From contig JACPFE010000720.1 in NCBI GenBank assembly GCA_016183145.1, positions 1-7,168 on the forward strand: a stretch of DNA of 7,168 bases. The letters are read 5' to 3'. The stretch is from Deltaproteobacteria bacterium. Its GTDB lineage: Bacteria > Desulfobacterota > Binatia > UBA9968. Shown one piece after another: positions 1 through 6,417 of the stretch. The translations under genes and the position numbers were made by a program. The stretch's first letter is position 1. Every line of letters begins with the position of its first letter. The notes below the pieces were generated by a model that ran no database searches, was not told where the DNA came from, and was given only the letters and a program-made list of their open reading frames with translations.

Positions 1-34
1 ATCTCGCATTTTCTTTCACTTACGAAGATGAGAT

Positions 35-60
35 CCTTCGGCTATCGCCTCAGGATGACA
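35..60. repeat. Intergenic repeat with interrupted dyad
   Basis: A short imperfect dyad (CCT..GGC..GCC..AGG, 35-54) is followed by ATGACA. The pattern CCTTCG-CT-CAGGA recurs at 2160-2178 as CCTTCGACTGCGCTCAGGA. Sequences of this style are common as dispersed intergenic repeats in many environmental bacterial genomes; membership in such a family is inferred from recall, not from a search. Confidence 0.4.
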
Positions 61-107
61 TTGCGACACAGTCTCTTGCGGAGGTCAGGATGGGGGGATG
101 AACGTCG

Positions 108-149
108 TGGGAGCCCCCCCACCTTTGTCCTCCCCCGCAAGGGGGGAGG
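108..149. repeat. Poly-G/poly-C stretch with GC-rich hairpin
   Basis: CCTCCCCC (129-136) and GGGGGGAGG (141-149) form a very stable hairpin around a GCAA loop. It is preceded by a run of seven C at 114-120 and by a G run at 92-97. It lies 68 bases beyond the stop of the minus-strand amidohydrolase gene. It has no T tract on either side, so it is not a standard intrinsic terminator. It may be a repeat element, or it may simply stall transcription. Confidence 0.4.
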
Positions 150-216
150 AAACAAGGGGACGGCGGAACTTGAAGAGAAAACAAAGATTCGCACTAAAGC
201 CGGAAGTGCCATTGTT

Positions 217-1134
217 TTAGCCGGCCAAGCCCAGCAGCTTCGCGGCAGTATCACCGAAAATTTTCTGCTTGTCTGCTTCCGGTATCTTGAGTTGTTTCAC
301 GGTGTCCACGGCCCGGACCAGCGTAATCGGTACGGGCGGAGAGTCGCTGCCGAAAACGACGTGGTCGGCGCCGATTGTGTCGATGGCGCATTGCACCGCG
401 GGCGGGTGATAGCAGACGGTGTCGAAGTAAAGCTGCTTGATGTAGCTTGCCGGCGGCCGGGTCATGACATCCGGTTCCCACGGGCCGAAGCTCATATCTT
501 TTCTCAGCTCATAGCCGAAGCCGTAGCGCCCCGGCAACATCGCCAAGGCGCCGCCAACATGGGCGCAGACCATCTTGAGCTTGGGGAATCGCTCGAAGCC
601 GCCGGTAAATATGAACCGCGTGAGCGACAGCGTTGTGTCAAACGGCCTGCCGAGCATCTCCGGCAGGCGGAAGATTTCCATCTTCTCGTTACCGATGGTG
701 AACTTGGGCGGATGGATGAACAGCGGCACATCGAGGTCGCTGACCAGCTCGAAGAACGGGGCCGCACGCGGCGAGTCGAGGTATTCGCCGTTGACGCTCG
801 AGTTGATCATGATTCCCTTGAGCTTGTACTCGCGGATCGCTCGCTCGGTCTCTTTGAGAATCTTGTCGTTATCGAATGGAACCGAGCAGGCGAGACCGAG
901 CAACCGCTTGGGATGTTTCGCCGACATCTCGGCGGCGAATTCATTGAACTCCAGCACGACCTTCAGCGGATCGTAACCGTCCGGCGAGCGAATCCAGTTG
1001 TTGCCGAAAACCGTGATGTCTACCCCCGCCTTGTCCTGCTCTTCGAACAGCCCCGGCAAATCGAAGATCGACTTCGGCGACTTCGGATGAAACCAGCTTG
1101 GGGGAACCAAATGGGCGTGACAGTCGATGATCAT
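217..1134 (-). CDS. Amidohydrolase family 2 (ACMSD-like) protein
   Basis: A 305-residue protein of the amidohydrolase_2 family (TIM-barrel metal-dependent hydrolases and decarboxylases). The expected metal and catalytic residues are visible in order: DCHAH at 4-8 (H6 and H8), IHPP with H141, CAHVGG with H192, and FGSDSPP with D264. Length is normal for the family (about 290-350). The closest characterised relatives by motif are ACMSD, gamma-resorcylate decarboxylase and 5-carboxyvanillate decarboxylase, which perform zinc- or manganese-dependent non-oxidative decarboxylation; other members hydrolyse C-O or C-C bonds, so the substrate cannot be read from the sequence. It is probably cytoplasmic, with no signal peptide. 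The ATG start is supported by AAAGGA nine bases upstream and by the fact that family members begin almost directly with the DxHxH strand. It stands alone; the next minus-strand gene ends about 400 bases upstream. Family assignment is secure, exact function open. Confidence 0.9.
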   Translation of the reverse strand: MIIDCHAHLVPPSWFHPKSPKSIFDLPGLFEEQDKAGVDITVFGNNWIRSPDGYDPLKVVLEFNEFAAEMSAKHPKRLLGLACSVPFDNDKILKETERAIREYKLKGIMINSSVNGEYLDSPRAAPFFELVSDLDVPLFIHPPKFTIGNEKMEIFRLPEMLGRPFDTTLSLTRFIFTGGFERFPKLKMVCAHVGGALAMLPGRYGFGYELRKDMSFGPWEPDVMTRPPASYIKQLYFDTVCYHPPAVQCAIDTIGADHVVFGSDSPPVPITLVRAVDTVKQLKIPEADKQKIFGDTAAKLLGLAG

Positions 1135-1529
1135 TTTCTGAGGTCCTTTCTCGAACCCGGAATTATCGAGTTTCTATTCATCAGGAAAAGATCTGTGGTA
1201 GCTTCTAATTAGCATCAAACGACTCTGAATACGCCCGCTGGCTAGCTTAGCCGTTCCCTAGCTTCGTTGGGCCGTCACTGCCGCCACTACCTGCCCCCGT
1301 GACAACTCGAAGAACTCGCAAGTCTTATTGTCATGGAACGCACAGGAGGCGACCTTCGGTGTTTCGAGGATTTTGCCGGTGCATTTGTTCTGAGGGCGAT
1401 TGGGCTTTGTCTCTGCTACGGCAAGAATTGATTGCGAGATCTATCCCTGCAGTCCGAGATTTTCTCGTTTGCTGCAAGACGATTCGGTGCGCGGGCAAGC
1501 GCAACGGTTTTGCCAGTGGCTTAAGTCAG
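1135..1529. other. Non-coding gap with possible gene remnant
   Basis: This 395-base gap separates the amidohydrolase gene from the small membrane-protein operon on the same strand. Plus-strand open frames here look like chance. The only coding-like signal is a minus-strand frame open from 1440 to the TAG at 1258-1260, listed separately. I see no convincing promoter, terminator or RNA structure. The amidohydrolase promoter should lie near 1150-1230, but no clear -35/-10 pair stands out. Confidence 0.5.
1258..1440 (-). pseudogene. Possible truncated gene, cysteine-containing C-terminus
   Basis: A minus-strand frame is open for 60 codons with no ATG, GTG or TTG near its 5' end, and a TAG (1441-1443) closes it upstream. 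The translation looks protein-like in composition: a short hydrophobic piece (ILAVAE), then NKCTGKILETPKVASC, then HDNKTCEFFELSRGQVV, with three spaced cysteines and an alternating beta-like pattern. I do not recognise the family. It could be the tail of a gene that lost its start, or a chance frame. The evidence is composition only. Confidence 0.2.
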
Positions 1530-1616
1530 TTACTTGGGGTGTCGGGTCGCGTCGATTGCGACCGCTAGCAACACCAAGGACACGGCGACTAGCAACAAGG
1601 CGACGATGGTTTCCAT
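1530..1616 (-). CDS. 28-residue single-pass small membrane protein
   Basis: The frame starts with ATG at 1616 and ends with TAA at 1530-1532. The peptide has a short acidic N-terminus (MET), a hydrophobic stretch from about residue 4 to 20 (IVALLLVAVSLVLLAVA), then a charged tail IDATRHPK. This is a typical single transmembrane helix; the positive tail predicts a cytoplasmic C-terminus. The start lies two bases after the stop of the 76-residue membrane protein (TAG-CT-ATG), and GGGAG eight bases upstream lies inside that gene's last codons, so the two are probably translationally coupled. It is too short for most gene finders. The function is unknown; a partner subunit of the upstream two-helix protein is a reasonable inference. 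Confidence 0.6.
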   Translation of the reverse strand: METIVALLLVAVSLVLLAVAIDATRHPK

Positions 1617-1618
1617 AG

Positions 1619-1849
1619 CTAAAGCTCCCGTAGACTTTCGATCTGTCGCTCGATTCGGCGGTGCAGCAACACGATACCCAAAGTAGTTGCTACAATTGCG
1701 AAACAACCGCCAAATAGCAGCAGCAGAGTGGCGCTTCCGACGTTAGAGAGAACCCAAGCAAACAAACTGATATCCGTGACGACGAAGATTCCGAGCCAAA
1801 ACTTAAGGTATGCGATCTGCTCCTTGGCAACATCGAGTTCTGAGATCAA
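1619..1849 (-). CDS. Small two-helix membrane protein, hypothetical
   Basis: A 76-residue protein with an N-terminal charged helix (about 1-14, containing AKEQIAYLK), transmembrane segment 1 (about 15-36, FWLGIFVVTDISLFAWVLS), transmembrane segment 2 (about 40-62) and an amphipathic, arginine- and glutamate-rich tail (HRRIERQIESLREL). It resembles short uncharacterised membrane proteins seen in many proteobacteria; no function is known to me. The start is uncertain: the only usable start codon is TTG at 1849, yet a strong GGAGG (1851-1855) sits just one base before it, which is too close. No ATG or GTG lies in frame up to the TGA at 1931-1933. Either TTG is used with a different ribosome signal or the original start has mutated. 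It forms an operon with the 28-residue membrane protein downstream. The gene itself is likely real because it is strongly membrane-protein-like and coupled to that second gene. Confidence 0.75.
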   Translation of the reverse strand: MISELDVAKEQIAYLKFWLGIFVVTDISLFAWVLSNVGSATLLLLFGGCFAIVATTLGIVLLHRRIERQIESLREL

Positions 1850-1907
1850 GCCTCCGAGCTGGCTCTTGGATAAGTATACACAAAATCGTTTCCGACGCCA
1901 CCTAGCT

Positions 1908-1916
1908 ATTATGCCA
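1908..1916 (-). promoter_or_regulatory. Extended -10 promoter element for membrane-protein operon
   Basis: On the minus strand TGGCATAAT fits an extended -10 (TGn followed by CATAAT, five of six to TATAAT). It lies about 60 bases upstream of the TTG start. No good -35 is visible, as is usual for extended -10 promoters. A second TATACT (1873-1878) is closer to the gene but has no partner. Confidence 0.3.
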
Positions 1917-2082
1917 GTTGAAAAGGCGCGTCATTACCCCGGCCTATCAAATTATTTGCGAGCGGCCGATTCTCCGTGTTGACGCAAGCCTGGATGAACG
2001 TCGGAGTTCCAGTTGTCATTTCGCCCAACCCGGCGGTTCCGCCAGAGGCGGATCAGCCTCAGGCTGAAGCGGGGGGCGAGCC

Positions 2083-2156
2083 GGAATCCAGCTTCCGGAA
2101 AGGGGACAGGCAACTTTTTGGAAGCCGAAAAAGTAGCCAGTCCCCAGCTGGATTCC
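2083..2156. repeat. Long interrupted hairpin, MITE-like intergenic element
   Basis: Nested arms pair across 74 bases: GGAATCCAGC (2083-2092) with GCTGGATTCC (2147-2156), GGGGAC (2102-2107) with GTCCCC (2140-2145), GGC (2109-2111) with GCC (2136-2138), and ACTTTTT (2113-2119) with AAAAAGT (2128-2134), around an 8-base loop. The arms are separated only by single A-A mismatches and one asymmetric bulge (2093-2101, which itself contains the palindrome TTCCGGAA). The total is about 26 base pairs. There is no T tract after it, so it is not a standard terminator; a folded intergenic repeat is the better reading. Confidence 0.65.
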
Positions 2157-2332
2157 CGCCCTTCGACTGCGCTCAGGACATGCTTTCGCGGGAAAGACGG
2201 ATGAGATGCCTTTCTGACAAGCGAAGCTTGCATTCTGAGGAAAGCCGCGGACGTAAGTCCAGGGAAATTTACTATCGTAATCGGCAATCGGGACTTTGGA
2301 AAAACATTCGGCTTCGTGGTACTTAACTCAGG

Positions 2333-4099
2333 ATGGCGCGAACAAAGACGCAGATGCAACGGTTGATCCGCGGGGCGATGGGGGAGATTAAAGCCGATCT
2401 CATTATCACCGGCGGCAAGTTGGTCAATGTGTATTCCGGCGAGATCCTCGACGGCATGGAGATTGCCGTGATCGATGGGCGTATCTGTTACGTTGGCCCG
2501 AGCGCGCCGCACGCGCGCGGGGAGGCGACTGAGATTCTGGATGCGCGCGGGATGTACGTCTCGCCTGGTTTCATCGACGGCCACACGCATATCGGCCACT
2601 ACGCCCGGCCGTTTGAAAATCTTCAATCGTTTTTGCCTCACGGCACCACCGCCGTGGTCGCGTCGTGCGACGAGTTGTCATCGGCGTTCGGTTATCGCGG
2701 CTTGAAATCATATTTGGACGAAGTCGAGCGGCATCCGCTCCGTGTTTACACGCTGGTCTCGATGGTTGCGCCGCAAGACCCACAGTTGTGCAACACGGCG
2801 ACTTTCACGGACGCGGAGATTGCCGAGGCGCTTGCCGATCCCCGTGTGTTGGGAATGGGCGAAATCGTCTCTTGGCTGCGCCTTGCGCAATGCGACGAGG
2901 AGATTCTCAATCGCCTGGAGCTTGCGCATCGTAACGGCCAGATCATTCACGGGCACACCGCGGGCGCGCGGGATCAGAAACTTTGCGCCATCGCCGCTGC
3001 CGGGATTTCTTCTTGTCACGAACCGATTCGATTCGAAGAGGCGCTTGAGCGGTTGCGTCTCGGCTACTGGACGATGTTGCGCGAGGGATCGCTGCGCCAG
3101 GATTTGGCGGCGACGCTGACGCCGCTGATCGAGCGCGGTGTCAATTTGCAGAGGGTTATCTTGGTCACCGACAGCATGTCGCCGGACGATGTCGAGGAGC
3201 GCGGCCATATGGACCATGTGGTTCGGCGCGCGATCGCGCTTGGAATGTCGCCGATGCAGTCGATTCAATCGGTGACCTTGAATCCTGCGACCTACTCCGG
3301 TCTGGAGCAGGAGATCGGCGGGATTGCGCCCGGCAGGTTTGCGGATTTTGTGTTGCTGGACGATCTCGAAGGTTGTCGGGTGCGCGAGGTGATGATCGGC
3401 GGAAAGATCGTCGCACGGGATGGATCGTCTCTGGTGCGAAGCACTCCGTGCGATTTACCTTCTGATATGCTTCACGCTCTCGGTCTTCGTCCGGTAATGA
3501 CGGCGGAGATGTTTAAGATTCCCTGCGTCAAAACTTCGGCAAAGGTTCGAGTGATGGAGCTGGTCAATTCGACGATTACCGCGGAACGCATCATCGAGCT
3601 AAAGGCATTTGAAGGCGCGATTGCGGCTGATCGCGAACGGGACCTTTTAAAAGTTGCGATGTTTGACCGGCACCATGGCAGTAACAAGATCGCCTTCGGT
3701 TTCTTGCATGGGTTTGGCGCAAAGGTCGGGGCGGTGGGGTTGACCACGAACCTGGACGAGAACGCGCCGATGATCATCGGCAGCGATGACGCCGACATGG
3801 CTCTTTGCGCCAACTTTCTGATTAACGCCGGCGGCGGCATGGCCATTGTGGAACGCGGCCGAGTTCTTGACAAGATCGAGTTTCCGCTCGGTGGGATATT
3901 TTCGCTCGAACCGTGGCGGACGGTTGGCAGCGGTTTGCGGCGAATTCAGGCTCGTCTGAAAGAAATGGGCTCGCCTTTCGACAAGCCCATTTTTGCTCTC
4001 AGCTTCTTGCCGTTCGTTACGTTGCCCGCGCTCAGGATCACGGTGCGGGGCTTGGTCAATGCGAAAGAGCGGATGATCGTTTCGCTATTCGCTGATTGA
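2333..4099 (+). CDS. Adenine deaminase family protein (divergent)
   Basis: A 588-residue metal-dependent amidohydrolase with the two-part architecture of adenine deaminases (EC 3.5.4.2, purine salvage): an N-terminal urease-like beta domain and TIM barrel (about 20-370) and the characteristic C-terminal domain (about 410-585). Visible barrel motifs are GFIDGHTH with H84 and H86, LPHGTT at 101-106, GMGE with E177, IHGHTAG with H206 and H208, AAAGISSCHE with H229, REGS at 250-253 and VTDSMSPDD with D280. The alignment and length fit the family throughout. Several canonical signatures are changed, however: HIESS after the HxH is HIGHY here, DPHEIAN is replaced by SCDELSS, TDD is TDS, and the C-terminal HDSHN is replaced by NLDEN. 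Activity on adenine should therefore not be assumed. A TAA at 2324-2326 closes the frame two codons before this ATG, so this is the earliest start; AGG directly abuts it and is a poor ribosome site, and ATG at 2354 or 2378 remains possible. Its stop lies five bases from the stop of the convergent bactofilin gene. Confidence 0.85.
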   Translation: MARTKTQMQRLIRGAMGEIKADLIITGGKLVNVYSGEILDGMEIAVIDGRICYVGPSAPHARGEATEILDARGMYVSPGFIDGHTHIGHYARPFENLQSFLPHGTTAVVASCDELSSAFGYRGLKSYLDEVERHPLRVYTLVSMVAPQDPQLCNTATFTDAEIAEALADPRVLGMGEIVSWLRLAQCDEEILNRLELAHRNGQIIHGHTAGARDQKLCAIAAAGISSCHEPIRFEEALERLRLGYWTMLREGSLRQDLAATLTPLIERGVNLQRVILVTDSMSPDDVEERGHMDHVVRRAIALGMSPMQSIQSVTLNPATYSGLEQEIGGIAPGRFADFVLLDDLEGCRVREVMIGGKIVARDGSSLVRSTPCDLPSDMLHALGLRPVMTAEMFKIPCVKTSAKVRVMELVNSTITAERIIELKAFEGAIAADRERDLLKVAMFDRHHGSNKIAFGFLHGFGAKVGAVGLTTNLDENAPMIIGSDDADMALCANFLINAGGGMAIVERGRVLDKIEFPLGGIFSLEPWRTVGSGLRRIQARLKEMGSPFDKPIFALSFLPFVTLPALRITVRGLVNAKERMIVSLFAD

Positions 4100-4104
4100 G
4101 ATGC

Positions 4105-4506
4105 CTATGAGGCGGTTTCTTTTTTTACATCTTGGCGGATCGGCAGCACCCGTCCCTCTTTCTTCATGGACACTTGGCCTTCGAGGATGGCGCCGTCGCC
4201 GATCACCAGACTTTGGGTGTTGACGTCGCCGACCACGGAACCGGGCGGCTGAATTTCCAGTCTCTTTTCAGCCACAATATCGGCCATCACTTTTCCTTGG
4301 ACGAGCAAGGAAACGGCGTTGATCTTTCCTTTAACCGTGGCTTCCTGTGCGATGGTCACCTGCGCTTGAGCGACGATCTCGCCATCGACCTCACCCTCGA
4401 TAGTGGCGGGCCCGTCGAATTGCAGCCTGCCATTGATCTTGGTCCCGGGTCCCAGATAGGCACCCACGCCCGCCGGCATGCCTGCTGGTTTGTTTGCTTC
4501 TGCCAT
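4105..4506 (-). CDS. Bactofilin family protein (polymer-forming cytoskeletal)
   Basis: A 133-residue bactofilin (DUF583/PF04519). The core from about residue 16 to 113 is a run of short beta-helix rungs rich in G, V, I and E: TKINGRLQFDGPATIEG, EVDGEIVAQAQVTIAQ, ATVKGKINAVSLLVQG, then VMADIVAEKRLEI and the final VIGDGAILEGQVSM. The flexible N-terminus (1-15, proline and glycine rich) and charged tail (114-133) are usual. Members polymerise without nucleotide into filaments and act as scaffolds for cell-wall enzymes, cell shape, stalks or polar localisation. The start is well supported by AAGGAGG a few bases upstream of the ATG. It has its own promoter and no same-strand neighbour; it converges on the deaminase-like gene with only five bases between stops, leaving no room for separate terminators. 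Confidence 0.92.
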   Translation of the reverse strand: MAEANKPAGMPAGVGAYLGPGTKINGRLQFDGPATIEGEVDGEIVAQAQVTIAQEATVKGKINAVSLLVQGKVMADIVAEKRLEIQPPGSVVGDVNTQSLVIGDGAILEGQVSMKKEGRVLPIRQDVKKETAS

Positions 4507-4536
4507 AAGCCCCTCCTTCAGGGTATAAGGGGTCTA

Positions 4537-4565
4537 AATATAAAATATTAATCTGAAATTGTCCA
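4537..4565 (-). promoter_or_regulatory. Sigma70-type promoter for bactofilin gene
   Basis: On the minus strand TGGACA (4560-4565, five of six to TTGACA) and TATATT (4537-4542, five of six to TATAAT) are separated by exactly 17 bases. Predicted transcription starts near 4530, giving a leader of about 24 bases that contains the AAGGAGG ribosome site before the ATG at 4506. Confidence 0.6.
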
Positions 4566-4578
4566 CATTAAATTTCAG
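4553..4578. promoter_or_regulatory. 8-bp dyad overlapping bactofilin promoter, candidate operator
   Basis: CTGAAATT (4553-4560) and AATTTCAG (4571-4578) are perfect inverted repeats around a 10-base centre that contains most of the -35 box. No T tract follows on either strand, so a terminator is unlikely. Half-site size and placement suit a dimeric regulator, which might also influence the divergent decarboxylase gene. The binding protein is unknown. Confidence 0.4.
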
Positions 4579-4611
4579 CGCGCCGTACCACCCGTTTTGG
4601 GGCCGGTTAGC

Positions 4612-4641
4612 TTGACACCAGGAAGCTTTAGGATAAATACT
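4612..4641 (+). promoter_or_regulatory. Possible promoter for UbiD-family gene
   Basis: A perfect TTGACA (4612-4617) lies upstream of a weak AT-rich -10 region (TAAATA at 4634-4639 with a 16-base spacer, or AATACT at 4636-4641 with 18). It would give a leader of about 70 bases before the ATG at 4717. Confidence 0.4.
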
Positions 4642-4716
4642 TAAAACGTTAACCATTAGCTCTCCGGCGATGAATTCGGCCCGCCTTAATTTGCGGCTAA
4701 TTTTGGGAGATCGAAG

Positions 4717-6180
4717 ATGAAAATTGACGACCTCAGGGACTATCTCGATATTCTCGAAGAGTACGAAGAAGCACAGCGGATTGGCACCGAGGTCGATTGG
4801 AATCTGGAAATGGGCGCGATAACCCGGCGCGTTTACGATCTCGGCGCGCCGGCCGCGCTGTTCGAGAATGTGAAAGGTTATCCCAAAGGTTTCCGGGCTC
4901 TCGGCGCACCATTGGGGCCGAGCAAACACCCTGGTCACGGGCTTTTCGCCAGAACCGCGCTGACACTTGGTCTACGGCCCAGCGCGTCGGCCAAAGAGAT
5001 CATGTCGACCTATCTCCAGCGCAAAGAGAAACTCATTCCGCCGATTTCAGTGGCGACCGGCCCGTGTAAAGAAAACATCCTGATCGGAGATGATGTCGAT
5101 GTGCTCAAGTTTCCTATCCCGCTGATTCATGGCGGCGATGGCGGCCGGTATATCGGTACCTGGCATACCGTGATTACCAAGGACCCGGATAGCGCCTGGG
5201 TCAATTGGGGCATGTATCGCTTGATGGTGCACGATCGGAACACCTTGGGCTGCCTGTTTCCCATGCAGCAGCATATCGGCCAGATCTACCAGAAATATGA
5301 AGCGATGAACCGCCCCATGCCCGTAGCGGTCGCCATCGGCGGACAACCGGTGATTCCGCTGGTGAGCTGCGTGATGATCCCGCCCTACGTCAACGAAGTG
5401 GACGTTGCTGGGGCGCTTCAAGGCGCGCCGATACCGCTGGTCAAATGTGAAACCGTGGATTTGGAAGTGCCCGCAAGCGCAGAAATCGTCATCGAGGGGG
5501 AAGTGCTGCCGCACGAGCGGCGGGTCGAAGGACCGTTCGGTGAATATATGGGCTACGAAGCGGGAAAGTCCTCGCCGAAGCCGATTCTTAAAATCAAGGC
5601 GATCACCTACCGCAATGACCCTATCCTGCCGTTCTCAAACATGGGGATGCCGGTGCATGAAGGACAAACGGCCACGGCGCTGATAAAAGGCGCCGAAATT
5701 TTCGCCGAACTAAAGAAACTCGGTCTACCGGTAAAAGGCGTTTTCTGTCCGCCGTTCGGCGTGGGACATATGGCTGTGGTGTCGACAGAGGTCCCCTTCG
5801 TGAACATCGCGCGCCGGGTGGCGCACGCGGTCTGGGCTACCAAGCCTGGGTTATTCACCTATTACATTGTAATCGTCGAGCCCGACGTTGATCCCACCAA
5901 CATGGACGAAGTGCTGCACGCGATCACTACCAAGTGTCACCCCGTTAACGGCATTTACCCAGTGCCCCACAATCCGGGATTTCCCGTGTTGTTGCCATTT
6001 CTACCTCCCAAGGAACGGCTCATAGGAGATGCTGCGGGAGTGATCTTCGACTGCACTTGGCCCAAAGATTGGCCGCCGGACACGATTCCGGTCAAAGCGA
6101 CCTTTGAAAATCTCTGGCCCAAGGACTTGCAGGAACGGGTGCTCCGGAACTGGCAATCCTACGGGTTTAGAAGGGAATGA
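4717..6180 (+). CDS. UbiD family (prenylated-FMN) decarboxylase
   Basis: A 487-residue member of the UbiD superfamily, which reversibly decarboxylates aromatic or alpha,beta-unsaturated acids using prenylated FMN and a divalent metal. Residues that match the known active site by spacing are visible: N163 and R168 in NWGMYR, H186 in MQQHIG, E227 in NEVDVAGAL, and the E271/E276 pair in EGPFGEYMGY, corresponding to the metal ligands and the Arg-Glu-Glu catalytic set of Fdc1-type enzymes. The N-terminus (LRDYLDILEEYEEAQRI) and length are normal. The ATG is preceded by GGGAG seven bases upstream. No UbiX (prenyltransferase that makes the cofactor) gene is in the window, so it must be supplied from elsewhere. 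It is single-gene in layout and divergent from the bactofilin. The substrate is unknown; ubiquinone synthesis is only one option, and degradative aromatic-acid decarboxylation is equally likely in this context. Confidence 0.93.
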   Translation: MKIDDLRDYLDILEEYEEAQRIGTEVDWNLEMGAITRRVYDLGAPAALFENVKGYPKGFRALGAPLGPSKHPGHGLFARTALTLGLRPSASAKEIMSTYLQRKEKLIPPISVATGPCKENILIGDDVDVLKFPIPLIHGGDGGRYIGTWHTVITKDPDSAWVNWGMYRLMVHDRNTLGCLFPMQQHIGQIYQKYEAMNRPMPVAVAIGGQPVIPLVSCVMIPPYVNEVDVAGALQGAPIPLVKCETVDLEVPASAEIVIEGEVLPHERRVEGPFGEYMGYEAGKSSPKPILKIKAITYRNDPILPFSNMGMPVHEGQTATALIKGAEIFAELKKLGLPVKGVFCPPFGVGHMAVVSTEVPFVNIARRVAHAVWATKPGLFTYYIVIVEPDVDPTNMDEVLHAITTKCHPVNGIYPVPHNPGFPVLLPFLPPKERLIGDAAGVIFDCTWPKDWPPDTIPVKATFENLWPKDLQERVLRNWQSYGFRRE

Positions 6181-6417
6181 ATCGAATACCCTCGGTTGCC
6201 AAGCAGCGACCGGCGCGCTGAACGTTCGCTATTTTCGAAGGTCGGCTGTTAACGGGAAGATCCGCTTCCACCATGGGCTGCCGGACGGGACGAGAATATC
6301 GGCGATCAGCTTGTCAGAAAATTGGCAGATGACGAAAGGTCAATGAGAGTGAATAGGATTTTGTTGAAAGAGAAAGGCAATGATTCGAATCGAATCGGCG
6401 ACAAACAGGAAGGTCTA
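6181..6417. other. Intergenic region after UbiD gene
   Basis: No firm gene is seen. There is no terminator directly after the decarboxylase stop. A plus-strand frame without a start codon is open from 6253 to the TGA at 6430-6432 (readable as PPWAAGRDENIGDQLVRKL...), and its only ATG (6343) would give 29 residues overlapping the end of the helix-turn-helix gene. A perfect 10-bp palindrome GATTCGAATC lies at 6382-6391. Confidence 0.4.

Larger units (their letters stand above)
1850..2332. other. Repeat-rich intergenic region
   Basis: There is no supported gene here. The stretch from about 1990 to 2230 is dense with dyads: GGCGG/CCGCC/GGCGG at 2032-2051, CAGCCT-C-AGGCTG at 2054-2066, the large hairpin at 2083-2156, and a CTTCGACTGCGCTCAGGA motif at 2161-2178. 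It reads as one or more intergenic repeat modules inserted between divergent genes. GGATGAACGTCG at 1992-2003 also occurs at 96-107. No clear promoter for the downstream plus-strand deaminase-like gene is seen. Confidence 0.6.

Noticed and set aside
129..149. GC-rich hairpin as terminator of the amidohydrolase gene
   Set aside because: The stem is strong, but on the minus strand it is followed by a purine-rich stretch rather than T residues.
28..1212. 394-codon plus-strand open frame
   Set aside because: It is antisense to the amidohydrolase gene, which has clear family motifs and a ribosome site. The translation is arginine- and glutamate-rich without any recognisable domain, as expected for a shadow frame.
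1952..2641. 229-codon minus-strand open frame
   Set aside because: It runs through the intergenic hairpins and then antisense to the start of the deaminase-like gene. There are no family features and the composition looks random.
2708..3268. 186-codon minus-strand open frame
   Set aside because: It lies wholly antisense to the deaminase-like gene, with histidine- and arginine-rich translation typical of a complementary-strand shadow.
5047..5514. 155-codon minus-strand open frame
   Set aside because: It is antisense to the UbiD active-site region. The translation is histidine- and aspartate-rich with no domain.
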